The translations under genes were made by a program, and so were the position numbers. A stretch of DNA of 64,000 nucleotides from Tubulanus polymorphus (lineage: Eukaryota > Nemertea > Palaeonemertea > Tubulaniformes > Tubulanidae). The stretch lies in assembly GCF_964204645.1 (NCBI RefSeq), contig NC_134027.1, positions 27,640,485 to 27,704,484 of the forward strand. Reading direction: 5' to 3'. Within the stretch, counting starts at the first letter, position 1, and each line of letters opens with the position of its first letter. Shown here piece after piece: positions 14,101 to 21,927 of this stretch. The notes beneath the pieces are model-generated. The model was given only the letters and a program-made list of their open reading frames with translations. It searched no databases and was not told the origin of the DNA.

Positions 14101-17100
14101 GAAGATCGCGTTGAGAGTGCGGCCGTTTTGATCGCTGAATATCATAACATCGAAGAAAACCGTGAGAAAGGGTACAAAAAATACTGTTTATTTCATTAAT
14201 TGACTTGTATTTTATCTACAGTCAAACTGGGATTAGTTATTGTTTGTTATTTATTTATTCATCGTATCAGTTCATACAAAAAAGTTAGAAAGATCGCGTA
14301 AAAGTTTAAAGAACATGAAATACAAATTAATTGAAAGAAGACATAAATATTACAAGTTACAAATGTAACCAAGTTATCATAACTTGAATTATTGTTATTT
14401 TTGAGTCCACTTTGTATTTGCGATATTCAAATTACTCATTGTAAGTTGTCATTCAAGTCATTAACATAATGATTTTGACTGTATTATAGTTTGGTAGCGG
14501 AAAGGGAGAGACAGAGAGCTTTAGCTAAAGAGAGATTAGAGGCTCACAAACTGAGACGTCAACAAATTCAACAACAAGAGGAGGAAAAAATACAGAAAAA
14601 CAACATGACCGAAGAAATGTCTAAATTAGAAGCGGCTCAAAATAAAATGAAAAATCTTCTATTGGCTTCAACATCGTTAATGTTGAACGGATCAAAGGCT
14701 TTGAGTGAAGATATTCTGGATGAAGTCGATAAACGACACAGAAAGGAACGAAATACTTTGATTCGAATTATCGATTCTCTGAATAAAGAAGTGAATTTGC
14801 TCTCAGATGCAGCTCTTCTCGATATCGAGGTAACGATATGTTCCTTCTCTATCGATACGTTACAGATAGTCCATGATATTCATCAGTAATATTCGTTTTT
14901 TTTCAGGATGTAAAAGTGAACCTTGAAAAGTTGCGACAAGAACATTCAAAATGGAGGACAGCTGTTGATGTGATTGATAGCGGCACAGACGAGTCAAGAA
15001 TGAAAAATATAGATGAACAAATTGATATATTAAAACAAGCACTGGTATTCCGTGTGACGGGTTAGTATTCTGGGCCCAGTTCCACAGTTGTGAGTTAGAG
15101 TTAACTCCGAGTTAAAGTTAGTTTATTTTCAATGATTTAACTCAGAGTTAAATCTTAACTCGGAACTGTGGAACTGGACCCGGTATTACTGGTTAGTGCC
15201 CTGTATTACCAGTTAGTTATTACAGATAACCTTTCATGAAACTTGACTCACTATTTTTTACTTGACTTTACTTTATCAATGTGTTAAACATCTATTTTAT
15301 GCTGATTTTAAGCTGAAAGTAAGAGGCAGGGTAAGAGTAGTGATGAACTATATGTAGCGTTGTTGGCTGATTTACAAGGAAAACAAGAAGCTGAATATAT
15401 GGTGATGTCTCGGGTTACTGAAGATCAGGTATAAACCATTCTTCATCCATCAGTAAATCAGTTTATAACTTATCATGAAATATTCTATAATTTTCTGTTT
15501 AGGAGGAAAAAATCCTTGAAAAACTCAAGTTAAATCAACAACAGATGATTAAAGATGGTTTGTTGGATAACGTGGCTAAAACAATATTCACAATGCTTGA
15601 AGATGATGCGTCTCTTCCAGACTTCGACGCTGCCGAAACTGAGTTCGAACTTCAACTGGAGAAAGAGAGAGAAGCCGCTTTAGCAGACGGTTAGTTTCTG
15701 AAAATTCATCGCGATATCGAGAGAATTTCAGATTCTTCGATTTCTAGAATTATCGAATCTTTTTACAGGACAAAATAAAAACCAAAATGTGGATGAAATC
15801 TTGGCGGAGTTGAATTCTCAACAGGAATTAAAACGTCAAGCTTTCCTGCAGTCTAAGATCGACCAGAAATATAAAGCACTCGCTGAATTAGAGAACAAAC
15901 GACTTGCGAGAGATTTACAGGAGTATGAAAATATCGCTTCAATGCAAATATTGAAACTCTGTGAAGAGAATGAACAACAAGTTTTATGTAGTAATACTGA
16001 ACAGCAGTCTAAACAATCGAGTCTTGTGAGTAGTAATTCTTTGCAGTGTCTTTGTTAAGTTAAGAAAAGTTCATAATTCTGATATCAACTTTTAGTGCTG
16101 ATAATTGATCGCCCTAAAGTGCTGGAGATAACTTGTAAATTTTAAAAGATTCCACCCAATTGTGTTGTATTACGAGCATACTGCTATAGTGTGTCTACAC
16201 TGCAGTGCGGTGTATGACAAGCATACCAATATAGTACGTCTACACCACAGTGCGGTGTATCATTAGATACTAATATTTTACCACGTTTGACTGGGCTCTT
16301 TCAATAGAGATAAAAACTAATTACTAATTATTTCAATACACCACAATGCAGTGTACTAGCGAAGTCTATCATCAATTGATACACTACACTGTGATGTAGA
16401 TCATCTACATCATAGTGCGGTGTATCAATTGATGATAGACTGATGCACTGAATGTGTATTTATATTTGTTTAGCTCGAACAACGACTCGCCGCGAGACGA
16501 CAACAGAGAAGGAAACACGATGATGAACGAAAACTGAACGAACAACTTGAAAATGATTCGAGCAGCGCTGGAGGAACTCCTGGAGGAACTCCGAGTTCTC
16601 TCCGAGACATCGATTCACCGGTATGTGTATCAGTCAGAGACCTCTGTAGGTAATAACCGGAACCGAAATGAGAATTTATTTTGAATGTTTATAGATGGGC
16701 CTTCAACGAGAGAAGACAGCTATCACCGGTCTAGATCTGGATGAGGAAAAGAGTAAAGAAGTTTATACTCGTCTAATGGGAGAACAAACTAGACTTCATA
16801 ACAAAAAATACCGTGAACAAGAACGTCAAGAGAAGAAGGTGAGATGAGAATGACGACAGCTTTTAGAGGAGTTAAAGAGATTTTAAAACGTGTTTAATTA
16901 ATGATTATTTCTAGTTGCAAGAAGCGATTGAACGTCGCAAACAGAAACGTGAAACAGATGCTGTAGATGTTATACTGAAGGGTGAACACGCCAAGAATAT
17001 TCTAGAACAAACTCAAAAGGTCAGTTTAACTGAATTGATAATACAGTCAAACTCACTAGTATCGTCATCTAGTATAAATAGCCACATTACTGAAGTCTGT

Positions 17101-17743
17101 TTTGACATTACTGAAGTCGTTTTTTCCAGGGAAGTGTAATGAGATTACACTTCCCTGGTATTTCCAAAATGTAAGTCATCATTTGGATAAGACATCAACA
17201 TAATGAGTATCACAACTATGAAGATTTAAGCGGCAGAAAGTTTCACTTTATCAAATATCAAACAGTGACGCGAAAATCATCTGAAAAATTTTTTTTTTAC
17301 TGATTTCAAGGATGAACGAGAAAGACAAATGACGATGATTAAAAACCGTGTAACTCGTGTTCGTTACGAGCGTACGATGACAATGAAAGCAAAATCAGCA
17401 CAAATCGCTCAACAATTCGATTACATCATCGATACAGATAGCAGTAATATGACTCAGGATGAGAAAATGGCTCGAGCCGCTAAACTTATGGAGAGTAAAT
17501 TTCGTCAAGAGGCTGAAGATGTAAAAGAAGGAAAGAAAGAGGTGAGAGTTGTTTGTAAAAATGAATTATCAACGATCGGTTTATAATCTATTTCATATTT
17601 TGTATTTGTTTGTTTTAAAGATGGTTTTAGCTTCGGACGAAGAGGAAGAAATTCCGTTAATGAGTGAAAAAATACGATCGGATAGAAATATTAAACAGAG
17701 GAGAGAGGAGAGACGTCAAAAACGGGATACAGAAAATAAATAA
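337..17743 (+). CDS. Giant modular coiled-coil protein, 39 exons visible, 3' end of gene (5' end off window)
   Basis: Exons: 337-552, 967-1150, 1534-1685, 2328-2536, 2832-2946, 3412-3538, 3905-4157, 5638-5753, 6130-6333, 6639-6829, 6912-7037, 7117-7264, 7547-7807, 8208-8361, 8434-8566, 8655-8832, 9276-9472, 9544-9741, 9866-9989, 10268-10381, 10460-10566, 10951-11123, 11238-11439, 11665-11817, 11898-12056, 12428-12631, 12951-13113, 13199-13371, 13951-14171, 14490-14829, 14907-15060, 15313-15428, 15503-15689, 15769-16025, 16474-16620, 16695-16838, 16915-17019, 17311-17541, 17621-17743. Every junction has GT..AG and the phases agree throughout (6,759 nt, 2,252 residues, stop TAA). The protein is rich in E, K, Q, L and R heptad-like helices, with no signal peptide or membrane helix seen. 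Blocks such as LADLQ..Q and KYDALREKL recur, marking about five tandem units of roughly seven exons. The tail is strongly charged. No family is recognised with confidence; a cytoskeletal, ciliary or scaffolding role is only a guess. AATAAA overlaps the stop region. Confidence 0.88.
1747..2262. repeat. 23-bp minisatellite, ~22 copies
   Basis: Unit GTTTAGTCAGTAACCGGACTG plus TG. It is almost perfect to 2148, then decays toward 2262. It lies in the intron between exons 3 and 4 of the coiled-coil gene. A stray relic of the unit appears near 5515-5540. Confidence 0.97.
2966..3362. repeat. Pyrimidine-rich hexamer array (CTCTGC/CTCCGT/CTCCGC)
   Basis: Degenerate CTCTGY and CTCCGY hexamers, with a short CCCCATC run near 3020-3050. 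It fills the intron after the exon ending 2946 and before the acceptor at 3411. The open frames through it are low-complexity artefacts. Confidence 0.95.
4120..5134. repeat. 51-bp array of exon end plus 5' splice site, 20 donors
   Basis: Each unit carries the last ~38 nt of the exon ending 4157 followed by GTAACGATGAGTC. Donors recur every 51 bp from 4158 to 5127 with no indels, and a few single-base variants such as AAAACG for AGAACG. Only the first donor keeps the protein open, because reading on gives AGG then TAA. Confidence 0.97.
5165..5330. mobile_element. MITE-like inverted-repeat element, 166 bp
   Basis: The left end TGTGTAGGCTAATTGATCAC pairs with the right end GTGATCAGTTAACCTACACA with few mismatches. 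CTTTC and GAAAG extend the match, and ACTAGT motifs lie inside. No coding capacity. It sits in the intron directly after the 51-bp array. Confidence 0.7.
5776..6100. repeat. CTCCCTCTCCTGG-type pyrimidine minisatellite
   Basis: Mixed TCCCTC hexamers and CTCCTGGCTC units in the intron after the exon ending 5753. The frame through it encodes a Pro/Ser-rich string, which is a repeat artefact. Confidence 0.95.
7283..7465. repeat. ~20-21 bp array of CAGTTCTGAACCCAGTTCCA
   Basis: Tandem units share the CCAGTTCCACAGTTCTG core also found at 30075-30440, and they match the termini of the inverted-repeat element at 15070-15183. It lies in the intron before the exon starting 7547. Confidence 0.93.
7826..8130. 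repeat. CACTCCCTC/CTAACACTCC pyrimidine array
   Basis: Irregular tandem units CACTCCCTC and CCTCCTAACACTC fill the intron between the exons ending 7807 and starting 8208. Confidence 0.93.
8842..9226. repeat. TCTCTC/CCTCTCACC microsatellite tract
   Basis: A long, impure CT-rich tract in the intron before the exon starting 9276. It has no coding signal. Confidence 0.93.
9992..10236. repeat. 26-bp minisatellite, ~9 copies
   Basis: Unit GAGCCGGGTCGGTTTAAACG followed by GTGTTT. It starts within a few bases of the donor of the exon ending 9989. Confidence 0.95.
10704..10815. mobile_element. MITE with ~45 bp terminal inverted repeats and TA duplication
   Basis: GGGCCGGTTTTATAGAC at the left is mirrored by GTCTATAAAACCGGGCCC at the right. 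The arms continue through GGTATTACCTTTAACCC with few mismatches around a short AT-rich loop. TA precedes and follows the element, consistent with a TA target-site duplication (Tc1/mariner or PIF-type). It is intronic. Confidence 0.8.
11131..11202. repeat. CTG/CCG trinucleotide tract
   Basis: CTG units drifting into CCGCCG, starting 8 bases after the donor of the exon ending 11123. Confidence 0.95.
15070..15183. mobile_element. Foldback MITE with GGGCCCAGTTCCACAGTT termini
   Basis: The left arm GGGCCCAGTTCCACAGTT is matched by the right arm AACTGTGGAACTGGACCC. Inner GAGTTAAC/GTTAACTC-like segments also pair. The same terminal sequence recurs in several arrays and foldbacks in the window. It sits 10 bases after the donor at 15061. 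Confidence 0.75.
16150..16441. repeat. Diverged GTGCGGTGTAT repeats ending in a ~38 bp-arm palindrome
   Basis: Motifs CAGTGCGGTGTAT recur at 16204-16260 and again near 16415. At 16363-16441, AGTCTATCATCAATTGATAC and its reverse complement flank a further pairing stretch centred on TGTAGATCATCTACA, so about 79 bp can form one hairpin. Intronic, and probably a nested or decayed foldback element. Confidence 0.7.
17126..17158. repeat. Perfect 33-nt hairpin CCAGGGAAGTGTAAT..
   Basis: CCAGGGAAGTGTAAT, a 3-nt loop, then the exact reverse complement. The arm sequence recurs as a hairpin at 49915-49945 with a longer loop, so it is probably a trimmed inverted-repeat element. Confidence 0.75.
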
Positions 17744-18425
17744 AATATTTCACAGTACCTGAATTAGTTTCACTGTACCTGAATCAGTTTCACAGTAGCT
17801 GAATCAGTTTAACTGTAGCTGAATCAGTTTCACAGTAGCTGAATCAGTTTAACTGTAGCTGAATCAGTTTAACTGTACCTGAATCAGTTTCACAGTAGCT
17901 GAATTAGTTTCACTGTACCTGAATCAGTTTCACAGTAGCTGAATCAGTTTAACTGTAGCTGAATCAGTTTAACTGTAGCTGAATCAGTTTCACTGTAGCT
18001 GAATCAATTTCACTGTAGCTGAATCAATTTCACTGTAGCTGAATCAGTTTCACAGTAGCTGAATCAATTTCACTGCAGCTGAATCAGTTTCACAGTAGCT
18101 GAATCAGTTTCACAGTAGCTGAATCAGTTTCACAGTAGCTGAATCAGTTTCACAGTAGCTGAATCAGTTCCACAGTAGCTGAATCAGTTTCACTGCAGCT
18201 GAATCAATTTCACTGTAGCTGAATCAGTTTAACTGTAGCTGAATCAGTTTCACAGTAGCTGAATCAGTTTAACTGTAGCTGAATCAGTTTCACTGTAGCT
18301 GAATCAATTTCACTGTAGCTGAATCAATTTCACTGTAGCTGAATCAATTTCACTGCAGCTGAATCAGTTTCACAGTAGCTGAATCAGTTTCACAGTAGCT
18401 GAATCAGTTTCACAGTAGCTGAATT
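17744..18425. repeat. 20-bp minisatellite, ~33 copies, directly after the coiled-coil gene stop
   Basis: Unit GAATCAGTTTCACAGTAGCT with sub-variants (AACTGTAGCT, CACTGCAGCT, CAATTTCAC). It begins within 15 bases of the stop codon and probably occupies the 3' UTR or flank. Confidence 0.95.
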
Positions 18426-18510
18426 AGTATCTCTATATTTACTAGAATATCTATTTACTAAATCATTGTAATATGATTTTATGCTAAATTTAGAAAATTA
18501 TTTTCAATCA

Positions 18511-18513
18511 GTG

Positions 18514-18551
<38 letters not shown>
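18511..18551. repeat. (CAAT)n microsatellite
   Basis: About ten uninterrupted CAAT units. Confidence 0.95.
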
Positions 18552-19405
18552 GTTATTCAATCATTTCTACATAGATTACAAAACTATAATTTCTGGAAGC
18601 TTTAATTTACCGGGTATTTACAAATAATTTCTAATGTTTGTTCACTGACACGTATTTTTAATACATTAAGTATTAGATCATGATTCAATGGGAGCTGGTG
18701 AAATCTGCTGATAATCATATATTGATATTTCTGCTGGACAGAAATTTTTGTGAAAAAATTAATTATCATTTTATGTGCAATATGTAAGAAATAGTATTTG
18801 ACGGTTAGAGCACGCTGAGTTCTGCTGAACAGAGTAAAATGTGATTTTTGAATCAAGTATTTGTTCCATCCGTTATTGTTAAAACGTATTAGTAATAAAT
18901 TAGTTTTTTTTCGCACAATAAACAAGTTTCCACTATTAGTAGCATTTAGTTCTATTTTATTGGCGTCAAATTTGTCTGGAACCCCCCGAAATACTGAAGC
19001 CAGTTGCATAGTCACTGCATAGACTTAAGACCAGTCTAAGACTAGCTTAGTTCTATAAACAAATCTTACAACTTCAAGGCCAGTCATAAGATTTAAGACG
19101 ACTTTAGGACTTAAGTCACGACTGTAACTGGCCCCTGGACACGTATTGTGGTATAAAACTCATGTGAAGAACTAGAATTAATTTGGATCAGTGATGGTCG
19201 AGCCAGGGATATAATTCGATTTATGGACAATGATTCGTGTTGGAGTTCTGTGAGAGTTAAGAGGAGCTGCTATAATCCATACGTCTCAACGCTCGTCGCG
19301 TATCGACCTGCTAGTGAAGTATAGTTTCTGTTTGTTTCACTGGTTAAACCATCACAGGATGAAATGTTGCGGAATCTGTAAATTCTAAAGTGATATCAGA
19401 TCTTA
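18552..19405. other. Intergenic spacer, no gene recognised
   Basis: AT-rich sequence. At about 19022-19135 there is a copy of a dispersed repeat (ACTTAAGACCAGTCTAAG type) with relatives near 24968, 44105 and 57195. An open minus-strand frame at 18602-19015 has no recognisable domain and is not called. Confidence 0.5.
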
Positions 19406-19672
19406 CATTTCCTTCTAGGATCACGGTTCTATACATACTTATATCGGCCTGCAGGTACCTTTACCGCTATCAGAGAGTTGCCCCTTACAGGTGGATCGGA
19501 TCTGATCGACTCTTAGAGTGCATGGTTGTTGTACCCATGTTGCACAGGTGTCCAGAAGTGGTTTTTATATTATATTTTGGTCGATTATGAGAAAGATTTG
19601 GCTGCGGTATTTCATCGCGCGCCGGGTTCCACTATAAACTGATTTATCTTCATTGTCCGGATGAATAAGTTT

Positions 19673-20776
19673 TTACTTTGAATCACAGAAATAATTGATC
19701 AGTAAAACTTGTTTAGCTGTTTTTCTAAACGTTTTATTCGTTGCGCAATAAATAAAGAAATTTGCGGATGAGTCAAAAACACTGAGCAGAATTCCTACTT
19801 TACGCAAGACCATTGTTTCATCTTCAGATAAACTATAACTTATTCCAAACTTCATAAGGAAGAAATGTAACACACGATCTAAAGATGCCGGTATTTCAAA
19901 TATAAAATACATCAATACAATCATGAGAACCATTTTTAATATTTTCAATTCAGCGGATGTATTTTGAGTTTTCTCATTGGGCGCCGCTGCGTCCGTGTGA
20001 AATTGTTTCTTTTGATTTCGTTTTCTGTATATCATGACTCCAAACAAAGTCAGATTTAACAATATTAAGACGCTAAAAGGAACAATTACAGTCATGAACA
20101 TGTAGGTCATAAAGGTGAAGGTGTACGCATACTCATAATGATAATGAAACGGAGTTCTTGTTGTTGTGGCTCCAAAAGCTCCCATTGTGAATAATCCCTT
20201 TGCACAAGGATGTGTGGCCCTTCCGGGTAAATAAAGTGGAAAATAATGCGGCCAGAAACAAACTGCAGAAAAAAATGCGTTGAAAACCGATAGAAAGATT
20301 ATTTGTTTTTTGTTCCAGAATCGTCTGAAATACAGCGGACTCGCGACAACCAGAAGTCTTTCAAAATTTACAATCACAACGGTCCAATTTCTGGCAGTTT
20401 GGAATGTAAAGTATAATGGCAGCGCCCATATTATAATTTCGTGTCCAAAATACCAATCATCATAACGCCAGAGGAGTCCATAGTCGTCGGTGTTGCCTAC
20501 ACTGATAACAGTTACACGAAACGGATAAAGAAGAAACACTGAAACAAGAAACAGTAAATCAAACCAGGCAAGAATTATAATAGTTTGATAAGTGGAACGA
20601 CCGATCCTTCTGAATATAACAATAGAAACAGAGTTTAGAATCATTCCTAGAACTGAAGCTGTTGAATATCCGAAAATATAAATGTTGGTACTAAATAAGA
20701 AATCCCATCGAATTGGCGGGGGAACACATCGAGGAGACTCAGTCGTGGTGGATGCGATTTGAGATGTAAGATTCAT
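19673..20776 (-). CDS. Rhodopsin-class GPCR, FMRFamide/peptide-receptor-like, intronless, copy 1
   Basis: One 367-residue exon with seven hydrophobic segments, near residues 28-55, 64-86, 112-140, 158-176, 219-245, 281-305 and 325-345. Two Asn-linked glycosylation-type sites (NLT, and NTS in loop 3) are visible. The TM3 end reads FER at 138-140 in place of DRY, followed by a basic stretch (RRFWNKK). TM6 carries FEIP, and TM7 has SSANFFIY in place of NPxxY. The C-terminal tail is short and basic (TFRKTAKQ). This pattern resembles invertebrate FMRFamide-receptor-like orphan receptors, likely a plasma-membrane, G-protein-coupled peptide receptor. The ligand cannot be told. The start is the first ATG and matches the paralogue's start. 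A GCC/GCT trinucleotide tract lies just upstream. Its duplicate is at 22157-23257. Confidence 0.93.
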   Translation of the reverse strand: MNLTSQIASTTTESPRCVPPPIRWDFLFSTNIYIFGYSTASVLGMILNSVSIVIFRRIGRSTYQTIIILAWFDLLFLVSVFLLYPFRVTVISVGNTDDYGLLWRYDDWYFGHEIIIWALPLYFTFQTARNWTVVIVNFERLLVVASPLYFRRFWNKKQIIFLSVFNAFFSAVCFWPHYFPLYLPGRATHPCAKGLFTMGAFGATTTRTPFHYHYEYAYTFTFMTYMFMTVIVPFSVLILLNLTLFGVMIYRKRNQKKQFHTDAAAPNEKTQNTSAELKILKMVLMIVLMYFIFEIPASLDRVLHFFLMKFGISYSLSEDETMVLRKVGILLSVFDSSANFFIYCATNKTFRKTAKQVLLINYFCDSK

Positions 20777-20862
20777 ATTTTAACAGCGACAGCAGCAGCG
20801 GCAGCAGCAGCGGCAGCGGCAGCAGCAGCGGCAGTAGCAGCAGCGGCAAGGGCAGCAGCAGC
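20777..20862. repeat. CAG/CGG trinucleotide tract upstream of GPCR gene 1
   Basis: AGCAGCAGCGGCAG-type units within 15 bases of the start codon, likely 5' UTR. The paralogue has a shorter CAG tract at the same place. Confidence 0.93.
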
Positions 20863-21580
20863 AAGGGCAGCAATCAGCTCCCAGTGAAATAACAAGAGAT
20901 ACTTCAGATCGCGTTCAACTCTCTTCAATGGTGCAATAATGCTAGTCTGTAATCATCTATCTACACTGTGCAGGAAATTGTCATGCAAGAAACTTTCTGA
21001 AATAGTTTTTATTCACTGTCTCCAATAGAATAGAATGTATTCTACATATCTAAGATTTGTTTGTGAAATAGTAGAATTCTGTATATTTTGAGTCACGCTA
21101 TATCAGCGAGAGTGGTGAGAGTCACGCTATATCAGCGAACTAGCGGTGGTTTCAGGTGACTAGTAGTAAACTTCTATATAATTTGAGTCACGCTATATCA
21201 GTGAATTCACTTGACTTTACATCAGGCGATTATCATTACTTGACTTTAGAAATAAATCATAATTAGGTCTCTCTTTTGGAAACTTAGTCTTTGGTTGAAT
21301 TAAGTATTTGTTCTATCATTTTTTTAACAGTTGAAGTCAAGAAATTTACTTCAAAAGAATGAATCCATATCAACGATGACCAGATGACGTCATTTGGAGT
21401 TCCTGTGACGGGAATTTCTGTGACCGTGTTTTAGTGGTAACGGTTTAGGTACACAATGGATGCTGAGTCGTCACAATAACTCGATTTCTATATTTCAACA
21501 GAATAATATTTTCTTCCAACCCGCGACTTGTTTAGTCTTGTTTTACATGAATAATTATTCACGGATTCTCTAGGATTTCT

Positions 21581-21927
21581 CTACCTCAACCTGCGCAAGC
21601 CCAAGCCCTAGCTGTTAACTCTAACCCTAGCTGGTAACCCTAACCCTAGCAGGACTCGAACCTGCGACCTCCAGCATGCCAGCAGAGCTTGTTAACCACC
21701 AGACCATAGATCTGTACTCTCACGACTGAGTAACTGGAGTAAATTTGGCTAATCAGCGTGGTGACTGGTGACCAGTCAGGTGTGGTGACCGCGGTGGTGA
21801 CTGGTATTGTGACTCTATCATGCCCACTCTCATCAAACCCCAGGAATTTCAATGGCAATTTTAAGAACACAAATTCTAGATGACCACGTGTTCTAAGGTA
21901 TAATTTCATTGTGTAAATCATTTTTTT
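21581..21927 (-). mobile_element. tRNA-derived SINE in the spacer between GPCR duplicates
   Basis: On the minus strand, 21709-21647 reads as a tRNA-like head: TGGTCTGGTGGTTAAC (A-box-like), then GGTTCGAGTCC (B box). It is followed downstream by CTAGGGTTAGGGTTAC, a telomere-like TTAGGG tail. The plus-strand segment GTGACTGGTGACCAGTCAGG at 21760-21779 is shared with the element at 46041-46205, defining a family. It is a degenerate tRNA rather than a functional gene, and the exact ends are uncertain. Confidence 0.72.

Larger units (their letters stand above)
19406..21580. repeat. Segmental tandem duplication, copy 1 (contains GPCR gene 1)
   Basis: Starts at CATTTCCTTCTAGGATCAC, shared with 21928, and ends near TCTCTAGGATTT, shared with about 23955. 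Both flanks and the intervening GPCR gene align with copy 2. Small indels change the spacing from ~2.54 to ~2.38 kb, so the copies are diverged rather than very recent. Confidence 0.88.

Noticed and set aside
20280-20465. Plus-strand 61-residue ORF
   Set aside because: Antisense shadow of GPCR gene 1.
21647-21709. Functional tRNA gene
   Set aside because: It has both promoter-box-like words but no convincing acceptor stem, and it is embedded in a shared SINE-like unit.
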